A stretch of 64,000 nt of DNA from Staphylococcus auricularis (GTDB lineage Bacteria; Bacillota; Bacilli; Staphylococcales; Staphylococcaceae). The position numbers and the translations under genes are program-made. The notes below the pieces were generated by a model, which did not search any database, was not told the DNA's origin, and was given only the letters and a program-made list of their open reading frames with translations. Location: NCBI RefSeq assembly GCF_001500315.1, contig NZ_LLER01000002.1, positions 124,001 to 188,000 of the forward strand. Reading direction: 5' to 3'. Positions 30,259-38,679 of this stretch are shown piece by piece; position 1 is the first letter of the stretch, and each line of letters starts with the position of its first letter.

Positions 30259-31767
30259 ATGGCTAAAAAAGAAACGATAAAAATTGATGTCATAGCAACG
30301 TCTGACATGCATAGTCAGTTTTTAAATGGGCCTCATGGTTCCAATATTTATCGTGCAGGAACCTATGTCAAAGAAGTACGTCAAAAAAATGATAATGTGT
30401 TATTACTTGATAGTGGCGGAACGCTCGCAGGATCAATTGCTGCTTTTTATTATGCAGTGGTTGCACCCTATAAACGACATCCGTTAATTAAATTGATGAA
30501 TGCGATGCAGTACGATGCGAGTGGCATTAGTCCAAAAGAATTTAAATTTGGCTTGTCATTCTTTTCAAAAGCCGTGGCATTATCAAGATTTCCTTGGCTA
30601 TCTGCTAATATCGAATATGCGCAGACGAGAGAGCCTTATTTTTCTACACCATTTACGACAAAAATTTTCAACGGGGTAAAAGTTGCGATTATAGGTCTTA
30701 CATCTGAAGGTTTAATGGATCGTGAATACTTTGAACTCGAACCTGAAGTGCGTATTGAAAAGATGCTCACATCTGCCAAACGTTGGATTCTTTATATTTA
30801 TGAAAATGAAGCACCTGATTTCCTCATTGCGATATACCATGGGGGATTAGATCGTTTAAGTCAGTCGCACGTCGATCGTGCACTCAACGCAAATGAGGCT
30901 GAAAAACTCATCAAAAGTGTAGGGGTCATTGATTTATTAATTACCGGGCATCAACGACAAACATATATTGGTAATGATGACAAAACAGTCTATGTACAAG
31001 CAGGTCAGAATGCTGAACAATTGGTCCATATCGAGTTAAGTTTTATCAAACATACGACGTCATACGAGCTTGAGCAAGTGACGCCCCAAGTCATAGATTT
31101 AAATGAATATGAAGAAGATGACATGTTATTGAAAACAACGCATTATGATCGAAAAGCGGTTGAGTATTGGAGCGAAGAATGTGTTGCAGCGAAGCCAGTG
31201 GACATGCACATTGAAGGGTTAGAAGACGTCGTAACAGCACCTCATCCGTTCACCCAACTGTTACAAGACAGTATACAAACCGTTTATATGAATACGATAA
31301 GCTGTGTCCATATGCCTAAAAATGGGGAGCATGGTTTACAAGGGATGGTCACAAATAATGACATTTATGACGCGTGCCCACATCCTGATTATCCAGTAGA
31401 TATTACGATTAAAGGACAAGACATTAAGAATATACTTGAATACAGCTATGCGCACCTCGCATTTAATGAGGGAAGACTCAGTTTAACGATTGTGGATGAA
31501 ACGTTGTGTACGTTCTGGCAAGGGTTCGAGTACCACATAGATATGAGTGCACCACCATATCAACGTGTGACGCTAGAAGGCATTCAGTTAGATCATAATT
31601 ATCGTGTGACGATGACAGATTACTGTTATCGTAGCTTTAAACATATGTTACATGATGCCTATATCCACCATATATCAGATACGACACTCGGTGAATTAAT
31701 CGCTGATCAACTTCGACAATCAGACTATACACCGCAGCTCAAAAACAACTTTACCGTACATCATTAA
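30259..31767 (+). CDS. 5'-nucleotidase-type metallophosphatase
   Basis: A 502-residue calcineurin-like phosphoesterase with the 5'-nucleotidase C-terminal domain. Metal motifs are TSDMHSQF at the N-terminus, AIYHGG and TGHQRQT. There is no signal peptide or sortase motif, unlike the surface adenosine synthase AdsA, so it is probably cytosolic. It is expected to act on nucleotides or UDP-sugars. GGAGGTG lies upstream. It is a single-gene unit, conserved after ktrD in staphylococci. Confidence 0.88.
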   Translation: MAKKETIKIDVIATSDMHSQFLNGPHGSNIYRAGTYVKEVRQKNDNVLLLDSGGTLAGSIAAFYYAVVAPYKRHPLIKLMNAMQYDASGISPKEFKFGLSFFSKAVALSRFPWLSANIEYAQTREPYFSTPFTTKIFNGVKVAIIGLTSEGLMDREYFELEPEVRIEKMLTSAKRWILYIYENEAPDFLIAIYHGGLDRLSQSHVDRALNANEAEKLIKSVGVIDLLITGHQRQTYIGNDDKTVYVQAGQNAEQLVHIELSFIKHTTSYELEQVTPQVIDLNEYEEDDMLLKTTHYDRKAVEYWSEECVAAKPVDMHIEGLEDVVTAPHPFTQLLQDSIQTVYMNTISCVHMPKNGEHGLQGMVTNNDIYDACPHPDYPVDITIKGQDIKNILEYSYAHLAFNEGRLSLTIVDETLCTFWQGFEYHIDMSAPPYQRVTLEGIQLDHNYRVTMTDYCYRSFKHMLHDAYIHHISDTTLGELIADQLRQSDYTPQLKNNFTVHH

Positions 31768-31773
31768 TACATG

Positions 31774-31804
31774 AAAAAAGACAGCCTAAGCTGTCTTTTT
31801 TTTA
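31774..31804. terminator. Bidirectional terminator
   Basis: AAAAAAGACAGC-CTAA-GCTGTCTTTTTT is a compact symmetric hairpin between the 5'-nucleotidase gene and the convergent DUF2268 gene. Confidence 0.9.
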
Positions 31805-31843
31805 CTGGTTGGCATGAGTACGACATTTTTATCCGTGAATGCT

Positions 31844-32752
31844 TCAATCGTTCCAGAAGTCTTCAACTTGAGAGAGGATGTCACTCGCACTTAATTGAGT
31901 TGCCTCATGTATAGGGGTTTGGGTATGTTCTAGGAAATATTTAACTAAATAATAGCCACAAGTATAGCCAGCCGCATGTGGAAGTCCTACAGGTCTGCCT
32001 CCACTTTGTACAGTCATGTCATCGCCATATAAATAAGGCATCGCTTCAAATAAATTGTTAATATCTAAGTGTTCTTTAATGATAGGTTTGACTTTTTGCT
32101 TCAGAGTTGCTTCGTCTACGTTTTTCGCCCATGGTCCAACGACGTCTGAGCCATATAATGTTTCTACAAAATTTTCAGCTAGGCCGTCAGATACGATGAG
32201 TTCCGCTAAAGAACCACCATCCCATTGAACAAATTGATATCTAATATTATGATTCATTTCGTGTGCGACCGCTGATTTCACACGTGCTAACGTATAATCA
32301 TTAGGAACTAGGGAGATAAAGAGGTAACCAGGGATACCACCATCACCACTGTAATTGTTGTTGAGAGACATTGCGGGCTTTTGCGCATCTCCGAGAAAGG
32401 CAGAGAACGTATATGTCTCAACAGTTGGATGAACATCGTGATTTTCAAAATAATCGATCGCGTCTTGCATCCCATTTTCACACTTTTCCCAAAATGAATC
32501 ATTGAATTGTTCTACTACTGGCAGATGAGATGAGTTAAGCGCATCTGCAGCGATATGCATGGAATTATAAAATGAGATGACATCAAACCCATTGATTGGT
32601 TGATCAAAAGGGATGTGCTGTATTTCAAATTTTTCTTTAAAAGGTTCCAATAACTTTGATTTTAAATAGGCATTTTTTTCTTCTGGTGTATCCAGATCAT
32701 GAATAATCGTTTGATAGACGTCATTGGAATGAATGATGTTAAATTGTGACAT
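31844..32752 (-). CDS. DUF2268 putative zinc-dependent protease
   Basis: 302 residues with GGAGGTG before the start. The HExxH zincin motif is present as AVAHEMNHNIRYQ (about residues 187-199), and a later Glu cluster SDGLAENFVETLYG would give the third ligand. It matches the DUF2268/YjaZ family of predicted zincins. No signal sequence is seen, so it is cytosolic. Substrate and role are unknown. It is convergent with the 5'-nucleotidase gene. Confidence 0.88.
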   Translation of the reverse strand: MSQFNIIHSNDVYQTIIHDLDTPEEKNAYLKSKLLEPFKEKFEIQHIPFDQPINGFDVISFYNSMHIAADALNSSHLPVVEQFNDSFWEKCENGMQDAIDYFENHDVHPTVETYTFSAFLGDAQKPAMSLNNNYSGDGGIPGYLFISLVPNDYTLARVKSAVAHEMNHNIRYQFVQWDGGSLAELIVSDGLAENFVETLYGSDVVGPWAKNVDEATLKQKVKPIIKEHLDINNLFEAMPYLYGDDMTVQSGGRPVGLPHAAGYTCGYYLVKYFLEHTQTPIHEATQLSASDILSQVEDFWND

Positions 32753-33144
32753 GTGTCTACACCTCCAAATATAGTATACACAAAAAATAATTTAGCCAAT
32801 GTTAAGATTAAATGACATATTTAACAAAAAAGGGAAGAAAAATGCGGGTTTTTAATATGAGCTAAAAAAAGAATTCAATGTTGCGTAGTAGAATAGAGGT
32901 GTATTCAAGAGGGGAAAATATCATATTTGGAAAGTTGATCTCTGTAGTGAAGTAGGAGTTGGAGAATTAGCCATGTTTAAATAAGGGCATCGTACTTATC
33001 GTGATGCTCATAGAGAATTTGCTAGATAAAAAGTACGTGTCAGATATGTGTCAAAAAAGTTCAATTCCGCTATTTTTTGGCACAAAATAAAAAGCCTAAA
33101 ACCTTGTCATATCAAGGCTTTAGACTATCTCGAAAATATCAAAA
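32753..33144. other. Gene-free stretch between DUF2268 gene and tRNA-Ser
   Basis: These 392 bases hold no credible gene on either strand. The right end (33085-33123) is the tRNA terminator. Short open stretches near 32930-33080 have no ribosome site. Confidence 0.6.
33085..33123 (-). terminator. Terminator of the tRNA-Asn/tRNA-Ser transcript
   Basis: Read on the minus strand, TAAAGCCTTG pairs with CAAGGTTTTA (one G-U) and is followed by a U-rich tail. Confidence 0.75.
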
Positions 33145-33233
33145 CGGAAACGGAGGGATTCGAACCCTCGCGCCGCTCTCGCGACCTACACCCTTAGCAG
33201 GGGCGCCTCTTCAGCCAACTTGAGTACGTTTCC
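33145..33233 (-). tRNA. tRNA-Ser (GCU)
   Basis: An 89-base class II tRNA on the minus strand. The acceptor arms GGAAACG and CGTTTCC pair, a long variable arm is present, the T arm holds GGTTCGAATCC, and the anticodon loop is CTGCTAA with anticodon GCU. CCA is not encoded directly after the discriminator. Confidence 0.95.
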
Positions 33234-33236
33234 ATA

Positions 33237-33311
33237 TGGCTCCACAGGTAGGATTCGAACCTACGACCGATCGGTTAACAGCCGATAGCTCTACCACTGA
33301 GCTACTGTGGA
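33237..33311 (-). tRNA. tRNA-Asn (GUU)
   Basis: 75 bases including an encoded CCA. The acceptor arms TCCACAG and CTGTGGA pair, the D arm is AGCTCAGTGGTAGAGCT, the anticodon loop is CTGTTAA and the T loop is GTTCGAATC. It lies three bases upstream of tRNA-Ser in the same transcript. Confidence 0.95.
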
Positions 33312-33489
33312 TTAATCTGTTGAATATGTATCTCTTATCAAGCACAAATATAATTATAGCAACTACAGTGAATTTTTCAAGAGGTAAAGTTAAAAAAATT
33401 AGCGGAATATTTACACTAAATTAATATAATACTCCGCATTTTTTGGTTTTACATGGAAGATTCACAATGGGATAACATGGAAGAGGTAG

Positions 33490-34053
33490 CTACTTTTTCT
33501 CTAATATTGAGTATTTGGCTAGCGCTTCGTAAATATTAAGTTGAGGCTTGGAATAGTCAATGGGAGCATCGGGGTCAAAAGTCGTGACGCGGGCGAGACG
33601 GTCCATCATATAGTAATAGAAGACAGTGTTGAGGAATTGGTGATTGATGCTGTGTGCTGAGACGTTGAGCGTTAATGTTTGTTTATCGACAAAAGTGATT
33701 TTACATTTTCTATCTTTAAGTGGTTTAATCGATTCAATGTAGTGAATATTAACCCACGCGTTTTCTTGCTTTCGGTCTGAGTGAGTAGGGAAGAAATAAG
33801 TAGGAAATAGAGGTGTAAATAATAACGGTGGTTTACTAGTGATGCCGGTAATACGAATCGTATCTTCTTTTTTGTAGGCGTAGGTGCTACCGTAAAAACG
33901 GCAAGAGCGGTCAATGATCTTTTGCGTACGTTCTTTGACGGTTAATGGCGTATCGTTATACTTTAATACGGTAGTCCTTTCAAACATATCGTGGACTGAT
34001 TCACTAGGGATTAAAGCCATATCTCCCTGTTTAATGACATATTGGAAATTCAT
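33490..34053 (-). CDS. comK: Competence transcription factor ComK
   Basis: 187 residues from the ATG at 34053, which follows AAAGGAGG; longer in-frame starts lack a site. Conserved ComK blocks are visible, such as DRSCRFYGSTYAYK, ITSKPPLLFTPLFPTYFFPT, WVNIHYIESI and SAHSINHQFLNT. ComK activates DNA-uptake genes by binding K-boxes. Staphylococcal ComK acts with SigH. The gene is intact here, and coiA is also present in this window, so the strain may retain competence genes. It is divergent from the IDEAL-domain gene. Confidence 0.92.
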   Translation of the reverse strand: MNFQYVIKQGDMALIPSESVHDMFERTTVLKYNDTPLTVKERTQKIIDRSCRFYGSTYAYKKEDTIRITGITSKPPLLFTPLFPTYFFPTHSDRKQENAWVNIHYIESIKPLKDRKCKITFVDKQTLTLNVSAHSINHQFLNTVFYYYMMDRLARVTTFDPDAPIDYSKPQLNIYEALAKYSILEKK

Positions 34054-34303
34054 GTAAATTCCTCCTTTTCGGATAGGGTGTAAATTAATAATATATGAAC
34101 GACATCGTAAAATCAAGGCATAAATTAAATTATTATTTCAATATAACGCAATTTAAAATTAGCAAAAAGATCACCTCATTATTTTAAAAACTGTAACCTT
34201 TTTGACGATACGAAAGTACTAAATAAATATCTGAAAATTCATTGATTTCAAAACATATAAGATGTATACTATTTCTATACAAATTGAGTAAGGAGGAGAC
34301 AAT

Positions 34304-34522
34304 ATGGAACACTATACTTACGCACACAGCAATCAGCTTGAACAAATGATTAAAGAAGTCAATGAGATTGGTGTTGGTTATATCATTGAAGAAGCGTTGC
34401 GCAATGTGAGAAAAAAAGAGTTAGAGGCTTACATTGATGAAGCGCTCAAAAATAAAAATAGCGAGGATTTTAATCGTTATGTCACAGAATATCATCAATT
34501 GGAGGATCGTCTTGATGATTAA
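34304..34522 (+). CDS. IDEAL-domain protein
   Basis: 72 residues, mostly charged and helical, with AAGGAGGAG upstream. It contains the namesake motif in YIDEALKNKNSEDFNRY (about residues 45-61). The role of this short domain is not established; in Bacillus it occurs at the ends of other proteins or alone. It is divergent from comK, and the shared 250-base region probably holds both promoters. Confidence 0.88.
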   Translation: MEHYTYAHSNQLEQMIKEVNEIGVGYIIEEALRNVRKKELEAYIDEALKNKNSEDFNRYVTEYHQLEDRLDD

Positions 34523-34552
34523 CTCGTGTTTGCACCAATCATTGAATGAATA

Positions 34553-34602
34553 AAAAGGTCTATTTCTATGCGACAGTTCACATCAGAAAATAGACCTTTT
34601 AA
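34553..34602. terminator. Bidirectional terminator IDEAL gene / lplA
   Basis: AAAAGGTCTATTTCT pairs with AGAAAATAGACCTTTT, with A and T tracts on both sides. Confidence 0.88.
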
Positions 34603-34619
34603 TTTTGTTATATTTTGCT

Positions 34620-35606
34620 TTAAGACATTAAGCGAATCAATTCGTGGCGATCGATATCACCAAAGTATTGATATAAATCATAATGTGATAACGCCTCTTT
34701 AATACTATCAAAATCATGCAATGTACCTTCTAAGGCATGTTCTAAATCAGCTACGTTATCTTCTCCAAAGAAATCTCCGAAAATTTTAGCGTGTTCGATA
34801 CGTCCTTTTTTCACGTCGAATTTAACTTGTACGAAGCCTTTTTCAAATTTTTCTTCACGTTCAAAATTGTAGTTTGGATTGTGTCCATAATTCCAATCCC
34901 ATTGTTTATATTTACTTTGGCTTAATTCCTCGATTTTTTGCCAATCTTCATCAGTAAGCACATATTCTTCAGCACCAGCTTCTCCAAAGATTGATTTCAA
35001 GATAATTTGTTTGAGGGTCGCGATATCCATCGGTTCATCTAAAAATTCTTCTAAATTAGCGACACGATTACGCACGGATTTTATCCCTTTTGATTTGATT
35101 TTCGCAGGATTCACACGCAATGCATTTTGAACCTCATTTAAGTCACTATTTAACATGAGTGTCCCATGACTAAACATTCTATCTTGGACTTTCACCATCG
35201 CGTTTCCTGAAATTTTCGCATTACCAACTTGAATATCGTTTCTACCTGACATTTCAGCATTGACACCTAATGATTTTAATGCCTCTACAATCGGTTCAGC
35301 GAATTTTTTGAAGTTATGGAAACTGTTACCGTCATCATCTGTGATGAAACTAAAGTTTAAGTTTCCAGTATCGTGATAGACAGCACCGCCTCCTGAAATA
35401 CGACGTACGACTTCAATGTTATGTGCATCGACATACGGTTTGTTTACTTCTTCAATCGTGTTTTGGTTTTTCCCAATAATAATGGAAGGTCGATTCACAT
35501 AAAATAGAAAATAACTGTCATCATTTGGCAAATATTTTAATACATATTCTTCGATTGCCAAATTGAGAGTTGGATCTGTGATATCGTGATTACTTACAAA
35601 TTTCAT
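34620..35606 (-). CDS. lplA: Lipoate-protein ligase A
   Basis: 328 residues, the length of S. aureus LplA1. The lipoate-binding motif RRISGGGAVYHD is near residue 71, a catalytic Lys lies in QVGNAKISGNAM (about 133), and a small C-terminal domain follows. It activates free lipoate and attaches it to GcvH and 2-oxoacid dehydrogenase subunits. AAAGGAG precedes the start. It is a single-gene unit. Confidence 0.94.
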   Translation of the reverse strand: MKFVSNHDITDPTLNLAIEEYVLKYLPNDDSYFLFYVNRPSIIIGKNQNTIEEVNKPYVDAHNIEVVRRISGGGAVYHDTGNLNFSFITDDDGNSFHNFKKFAEPIVEALKSLGVNAEMSGRNDIQVGNAKISGNAMVKVQDRMFSHGTLMLNSDLNEVQNALRVNPAKIKSKGIKSVRNRVANLEEFLDEPMDIATLKQIILKSIFGEAGAEEYVLTDEDWQKIEELSQSKYKQWDWNYGHNPNYNFEREEKFEKGFVQVKFDVKKGRIEHAKIFGDFFGEDNVADLEHALEGTLHDFDSIKEALSHYDLYQYFGDIDRHELIRLMS

Positions 35607-35805
35607 AGTGCTCCACTCCTTTGCCTTTTATATAAGCCCTTATGTTAGTTATGCTATATTTTATGTAAAAATGCAACGATTACACCACTGTTTTTCAAAA
35701 GAAAGTATAATCCTTGAATGTTTTAAATTTACAATGATATTTGTTTATTTGTTAGAATGTTTTTAGTACAATATTATCTAGTTAGCACTTTGAGGAGGTT
35801 AGAAA

Positions 35806-35991
35806 ATGACTGTAGCAGAAGTAGGAGATATTGTAGAATTTTATGACGGTTTAAGAGGCCGTGTAGAAAAAATCAACGATAACTCAGTCATTGTAGATTT
35901 AACTATTATGGATAACTTCAATCAATTAGATCTACCTGAAAAAACGGTGATTAACCATAAAAGATATAAAATAGTTGATCAAGAAGGATAA
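35806..35991 (+). CDS. DUF2187 small protein (YkvS-like)
   Basis: A 61-residue acidic protein with GAGGAGG upstream. VGDIVEFYDGLRGRVEKI has the look of a small SH3-like/KOW barrel. It matches the DUF2187 family of Firmicutes, of unknown role. The next gene starts four bases after its stop, so the two are cotranscribed. Confidence 0.88.
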   Translation: MTVAEVGDIVEFYDGLRGRVEKINDNSVIVDLTIMDNFNQLDLPEKTVINHKRYKIVDQEG

Positions 35992-35995
35992 AAAC

Positions 35996-36598
35996 ATGAA
36001 AAAAATCTCAAAAGCTTTAATATGGTTTATTCTTAGCTTCATTGTATTTCACATCATTCTCATTGTTATGTGGGGTGAAAAACAAGAGTACTGGTACTTA
36101 TATACTGGTATTATGCTAATTGCTGGCATCAGCTACGTTTTCTATCAACGAGATATAGAATCCAAACGGTTACTAACGTCAATCTTTATCGGGCTAGTAA
36201 CAGCACTGATATTGATTGCGATCCAGCTAATATTAGCTGCGATTTCATCAGAAATCAAATATACGTCATTAATTCGAGAACTATCAAGAACTGGTGTTTA
36301 TTATAAATGGCAAATGTTTGTGACGTTAGTATTTGTGATGCCATGTCATGAGCTTTATATGAGATCCGTTTTACAGCGTGAGTTAGATAAACTGAATTTC
36401 CCAGTATGGTTAAGTATCATTATTACAGCATTGTGTTCTGCATCACTGTTCATTTATTTAGATAGTATGTGGATTGTGATTTTCATTTTCTTAGTACAAC
36501 TCGTACTATCATTGAGTTATTTTTACACGAAACGCATTGCTACAACAATTGTCGCTCAAATCGCTGCTGTCGTGATCTTATTATTATTCCACGCTTAG
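35996..36598 (+). CDS. CPBP/Abi-family membrane protein with altered motif
   Basis: 200 residues from ATG 35996, whose ribosome site AGAAGG lies in the end of the DUF2187 gene. Six or so membrane segments are visible. The CPBP (CAAX protease/bacteriocin-processing) family needs EExxxR as motif 1; here it reads CHELYMRS, so the first Glu is His. A second motif is not obvious. It may therefore be a non-proteolytic member, or only a distant relative. Confidence 0.7.
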   Translation: MKKISKALIWFILSFIVFHIILIVMWGEKQEYWYLYTGIMLIAGISYVFYQRDIESKRLLTSIFIGLVTALILIAIQLILAAISSEIKYTSLIRELSRTGVYYKWQMFVTLVFVMPCHELYMRSVLQRELDKLNFPVWLSIIITALCSASLFIYLDSMWIVIFIFLVQLVLSLSYFYTKRIATTIVAQIAAVVILLLFHA

Positions 36599-36734
36599 CA
36601 TAGATTTGAAGCTCAACAAACTGTTCGATACTGACGCTTAACGCGTGCAAACGTCAAACCGATATATACATCACTCCATATAGAGAAGCTAAGGTGAACC
36701 TTAAAGAGTGGTTACGTTCTTATACTTTGCATAT

Positions 36735-36777
36735 GAGGAGATGAATCCGACTACTGGATTGATCTCCTCTTTTTTTA
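36735..36777 (+). terminator. Terminator after the CPBP gene
   Basis: GAGGAGATGAATCC pairs with GGATTGATCTCCTC (one G-U) around a short loop, followed by seven T's. The remaining intergenic sequence to 36895 shows nothing else. Confidence 0.9.
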
Positions 36778-36895
36778 TGTTGTAAAAAATGTGCGCGAGT
36801 CACGTATGAGCTCAGTTTGAAAATACTTTGGCCTTGTCCATCTGTCTTAAATGATTCGATATATAAGATATCCCAATGATAGGAGGGGAAGTCTT

Positions 36896-37276
36896 ATGAT
36901 GAATTACGATATTCATGTGATGAATTTGTATCAGTTGTTGTATTCAGGGAATCATCAACTCATGTATGGCTTATTTATTTTAATGTTTGTGGACATTGTC
37001 ACAGGTGTGCTGAAAGCTTTCTATTTAGATGAATTATGGAGTCGGCGTGCCATGTTAGGCTACATTAAGAAAATAGCATACATTTGTGTGCTCATCGTGA
37101 CGAATCTGATTGATATTATCTTTCATTTAAATGGGTTACTCATCAATAGTTCAGTCATGTTCTTTATCTTAGGGGAGGCGACAAGTATTTTAGAAAATGC
37201 GATCGCCCTGGATGTCCCTGTACCCGAGTCAGTTAAGCAACGTTTAAATGTTCAAGCTAAGAAAGGGGAACGTTAA
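36896..37276 (+). CDS. Phage-type holin family protein
   Basis: 126 residues from ATG 36896 (a second ATG follows at once, a possible dual start), after AGGAGGGG. Three to four hydrophobic helices and a charged tail (VKQRLNVQAKKGER) are seen. LFILMFVDIVTGVLKA and LFILGEATSILENA-like segments match the phage holin 4 (TcdE/phi-holin) family. It lies one base before the amidase gene, the classic lysis-cassette order. No other phage genes are nearby. The pair is absent from this position in S. aureus as I know it. Confidence 0.85.
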   Translation: MMNYDIHVMNLYQLLYSGNHQLMYGLFILMFVDIVTGVLKAFYLDELWSRRAMLGYIKKIAYICVLIVTNLIDIIFHLNGLLINSSVMFFILGEATSILENAIALDVPVPESVKQRLNVQAKKGER

Positions 37277-37277
37277 G

Positions 37278-37846
37278 ATGAAACAGTTTTTAGATTATTG
37301 GAATGAGGTGCCCGTTTATCGACAACTTTTACCGAAGGGTTCGAGGAGTTCAGGTCAAAGGATGACGACAGGTCAACCGATTTTCGCGTGTTTCACGACA
37401 CAGGTAATATCAATAGTACGGCACAGAATAACGTTGACTATTATATCAATACGTACAATATTGATATTTCACTTACTGCTTCTGCACATCTGTTTGTCGA
37501 TGATCAGGAAGCAATTCTCTGTATTCCAACGGATGAGAAGGCATGGCATGTACGGTATGAAACGACCCAAGATGTGAAATGGTATGGCTATCATGCCAAT
37601 GATGCGGCGATTGGATTAGAAGCTTGTTATTTTACGAGTCGTGCGCGCTCGCTCAAATCACTTGATAATGCCTGTCGAGTCATGGCTGCACTATGTCAAT
37701 CTTGGAACATTAATCACTGGAATCACATGCCAGGTCATCAAGATTTACAGCAAGATAAACAAGATCCAGGTAATTTGTTAGCTGCATGTGGGTATCGCAG
37801 ACATGATATGATAGTTATCGATCAGACTGTAGCAAAATATTTATAG
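37278..37846 (+). pseudogene. N-acetylmuramoyl-L-alanine amidase, frameshifted
   Basis: The gene starts at ATG 37278 (MKQFLDYWNEVPVYRQL), but the conserved amidase_2 domain is in the -1 frame from about 37325 on (TEGFEEFRSKDDDRSTDFRV, then FHDTGNINSTAQNN). Adding one T to the TTTT run at 37327-37330 would restore a single frame of about 190 residues. Zn-site features are His in FHDTGN and His in MPGHQDLQQDKQDPGN; ASAHLFVDD and EKAWHVRYE match CwlA/XlyA-type endolysins. A GTG at 37388 would begin inside the domain and is unlikely to be functional. Either a real frameshift or a base missed in a homopolymer. Confidence 0.85.
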
Positions 37847-37868
37847 CAATTTCAATCAAATAGAGAAA

Positions 37869-37914
37869 GCCTCCTACAACGGTGATGTGAATGTCATGTA
37901 GGAGGCTATTTTTA
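37869..37914 (+). terminator. Terminator after the holin-amidase pair
   Basis: AGCCTCCTACA (37869-37879) pairs with TGTAGGAGGCT (37897-37907), followed by ATTTTTA. Confidence 0.88.
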
Positions 37915-38058
37915 TACATATAATCATTTAACAGGTGATGATAGTTTCTTCCGTGAAGCGTACGTTAAAATCGTGTACTAGGCTGATTACTTTAGATTAG
38001 TTGAGGGAGTCATATATACTGGAAATGTAACACAAACTAAAAAGATAGAGGGATATTT

Positions 38059-38610
38059 ATGATTAGAAAGGCCGAAGCAACGGATAAGTCCGCTTTAGCA
38101 GAACTATATTACATCATTTTAGAAGAACTCGAAATCGAACATGTCAGAAAAATTGAAAAATCTCGTTTGATCGATGTACTTGAACAAAGTATTGTCGATG
38201 TGAACTATCGAGGTCATTATAGTCACGCTTGGGTGGATGAAATCGATGGAGAAGTTGCAGGCTGCTTAGTTGCTTATCCAGGTAAGGATGAGCGCCGATT
38301 AGAAGATGCATGGATGCAAATCGATATGGATGACGATATTCGTGAATTAGGTCAACCCATGCCGCTAGAAGAAGCAAACGATGATGAATGGTATATCGAA
38401 ACTGTCGCAACATTTCCTGAATATAGAGGAAGAGGAGTTGCTACAGGATTGATTAAACATGTCGTGAACGAACATCCTGAGTACAAATGGAGTTTAAACT
38501 GCGATGAAGAAAATACCAATGCATTAAGATTGTATAAAAAATTAGGCTTTGAACGTGAAAGTGACATTGATTTATACGGTCACCTTCATCACCATATGCT
38601 GTTAAAATAA
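38059..38610 (+). CDS. GNAT-family N-acetyltransferase
   Basis: 183 residues, single GNAT domain. The acetyl-CoA loop is FPEYRGRGVATGLIKHV (about residues 117-133), followed by SLNCDEENTNALRLYKKLGF. The acceptor is unknown. It is conserved next to menA in staphylococci and shares the bidirectional terminator with it. Confidence 0.9.
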   Translation: MIRKAEATDKSALAELYYIILEELEIEHVRKIEKSRLIDVLEQSIVDVNYRGHYSHAWVDEIDGEVAGCLVAYPGKDERRLEDAWMQIDMDDDIRELGQPMPLEEANDDEWYIETVATFPEYRGRGVATGLIKHVVNEHPEYKWSLNCDEENTNALRLYKKLGFERESDIDLYGHLHHHMLLK

Positions 38611-38613
38611 TAT

Positions 38614-38676
38614 AAAATAAGAGGTTGAGACATGGGCTGTTTAGATGAAACAACTCGTCTCGACCTCTTTTATTTT
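38614..38676. terminator. Bidirectional terminator GNAT / menA
   Basis: AAAATAAGAGGTTGAGAC and GTCTCGACCTCTTTTATTTT form a long, slightly imperfect stem. Confidence 0.88.
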
Positions 38677-38679
38677 GAA

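Noticed and set aside
33236..33424. A 62-codon frame starting APQVGFEPTTDRL
   Set aside because: This is the well-known false translation of a tRNA; the region is tRNA-Asn on the minus strand.
37325..37335. Programmed -1 ribosomal frameshift in the amidase gene
   Set aside because: The CAA CTT TTA phase does not give an X-XXY-YYZ slippery heptamer and no stimulatory hairpin is evident, so a mutation or sequencing error is simpler.
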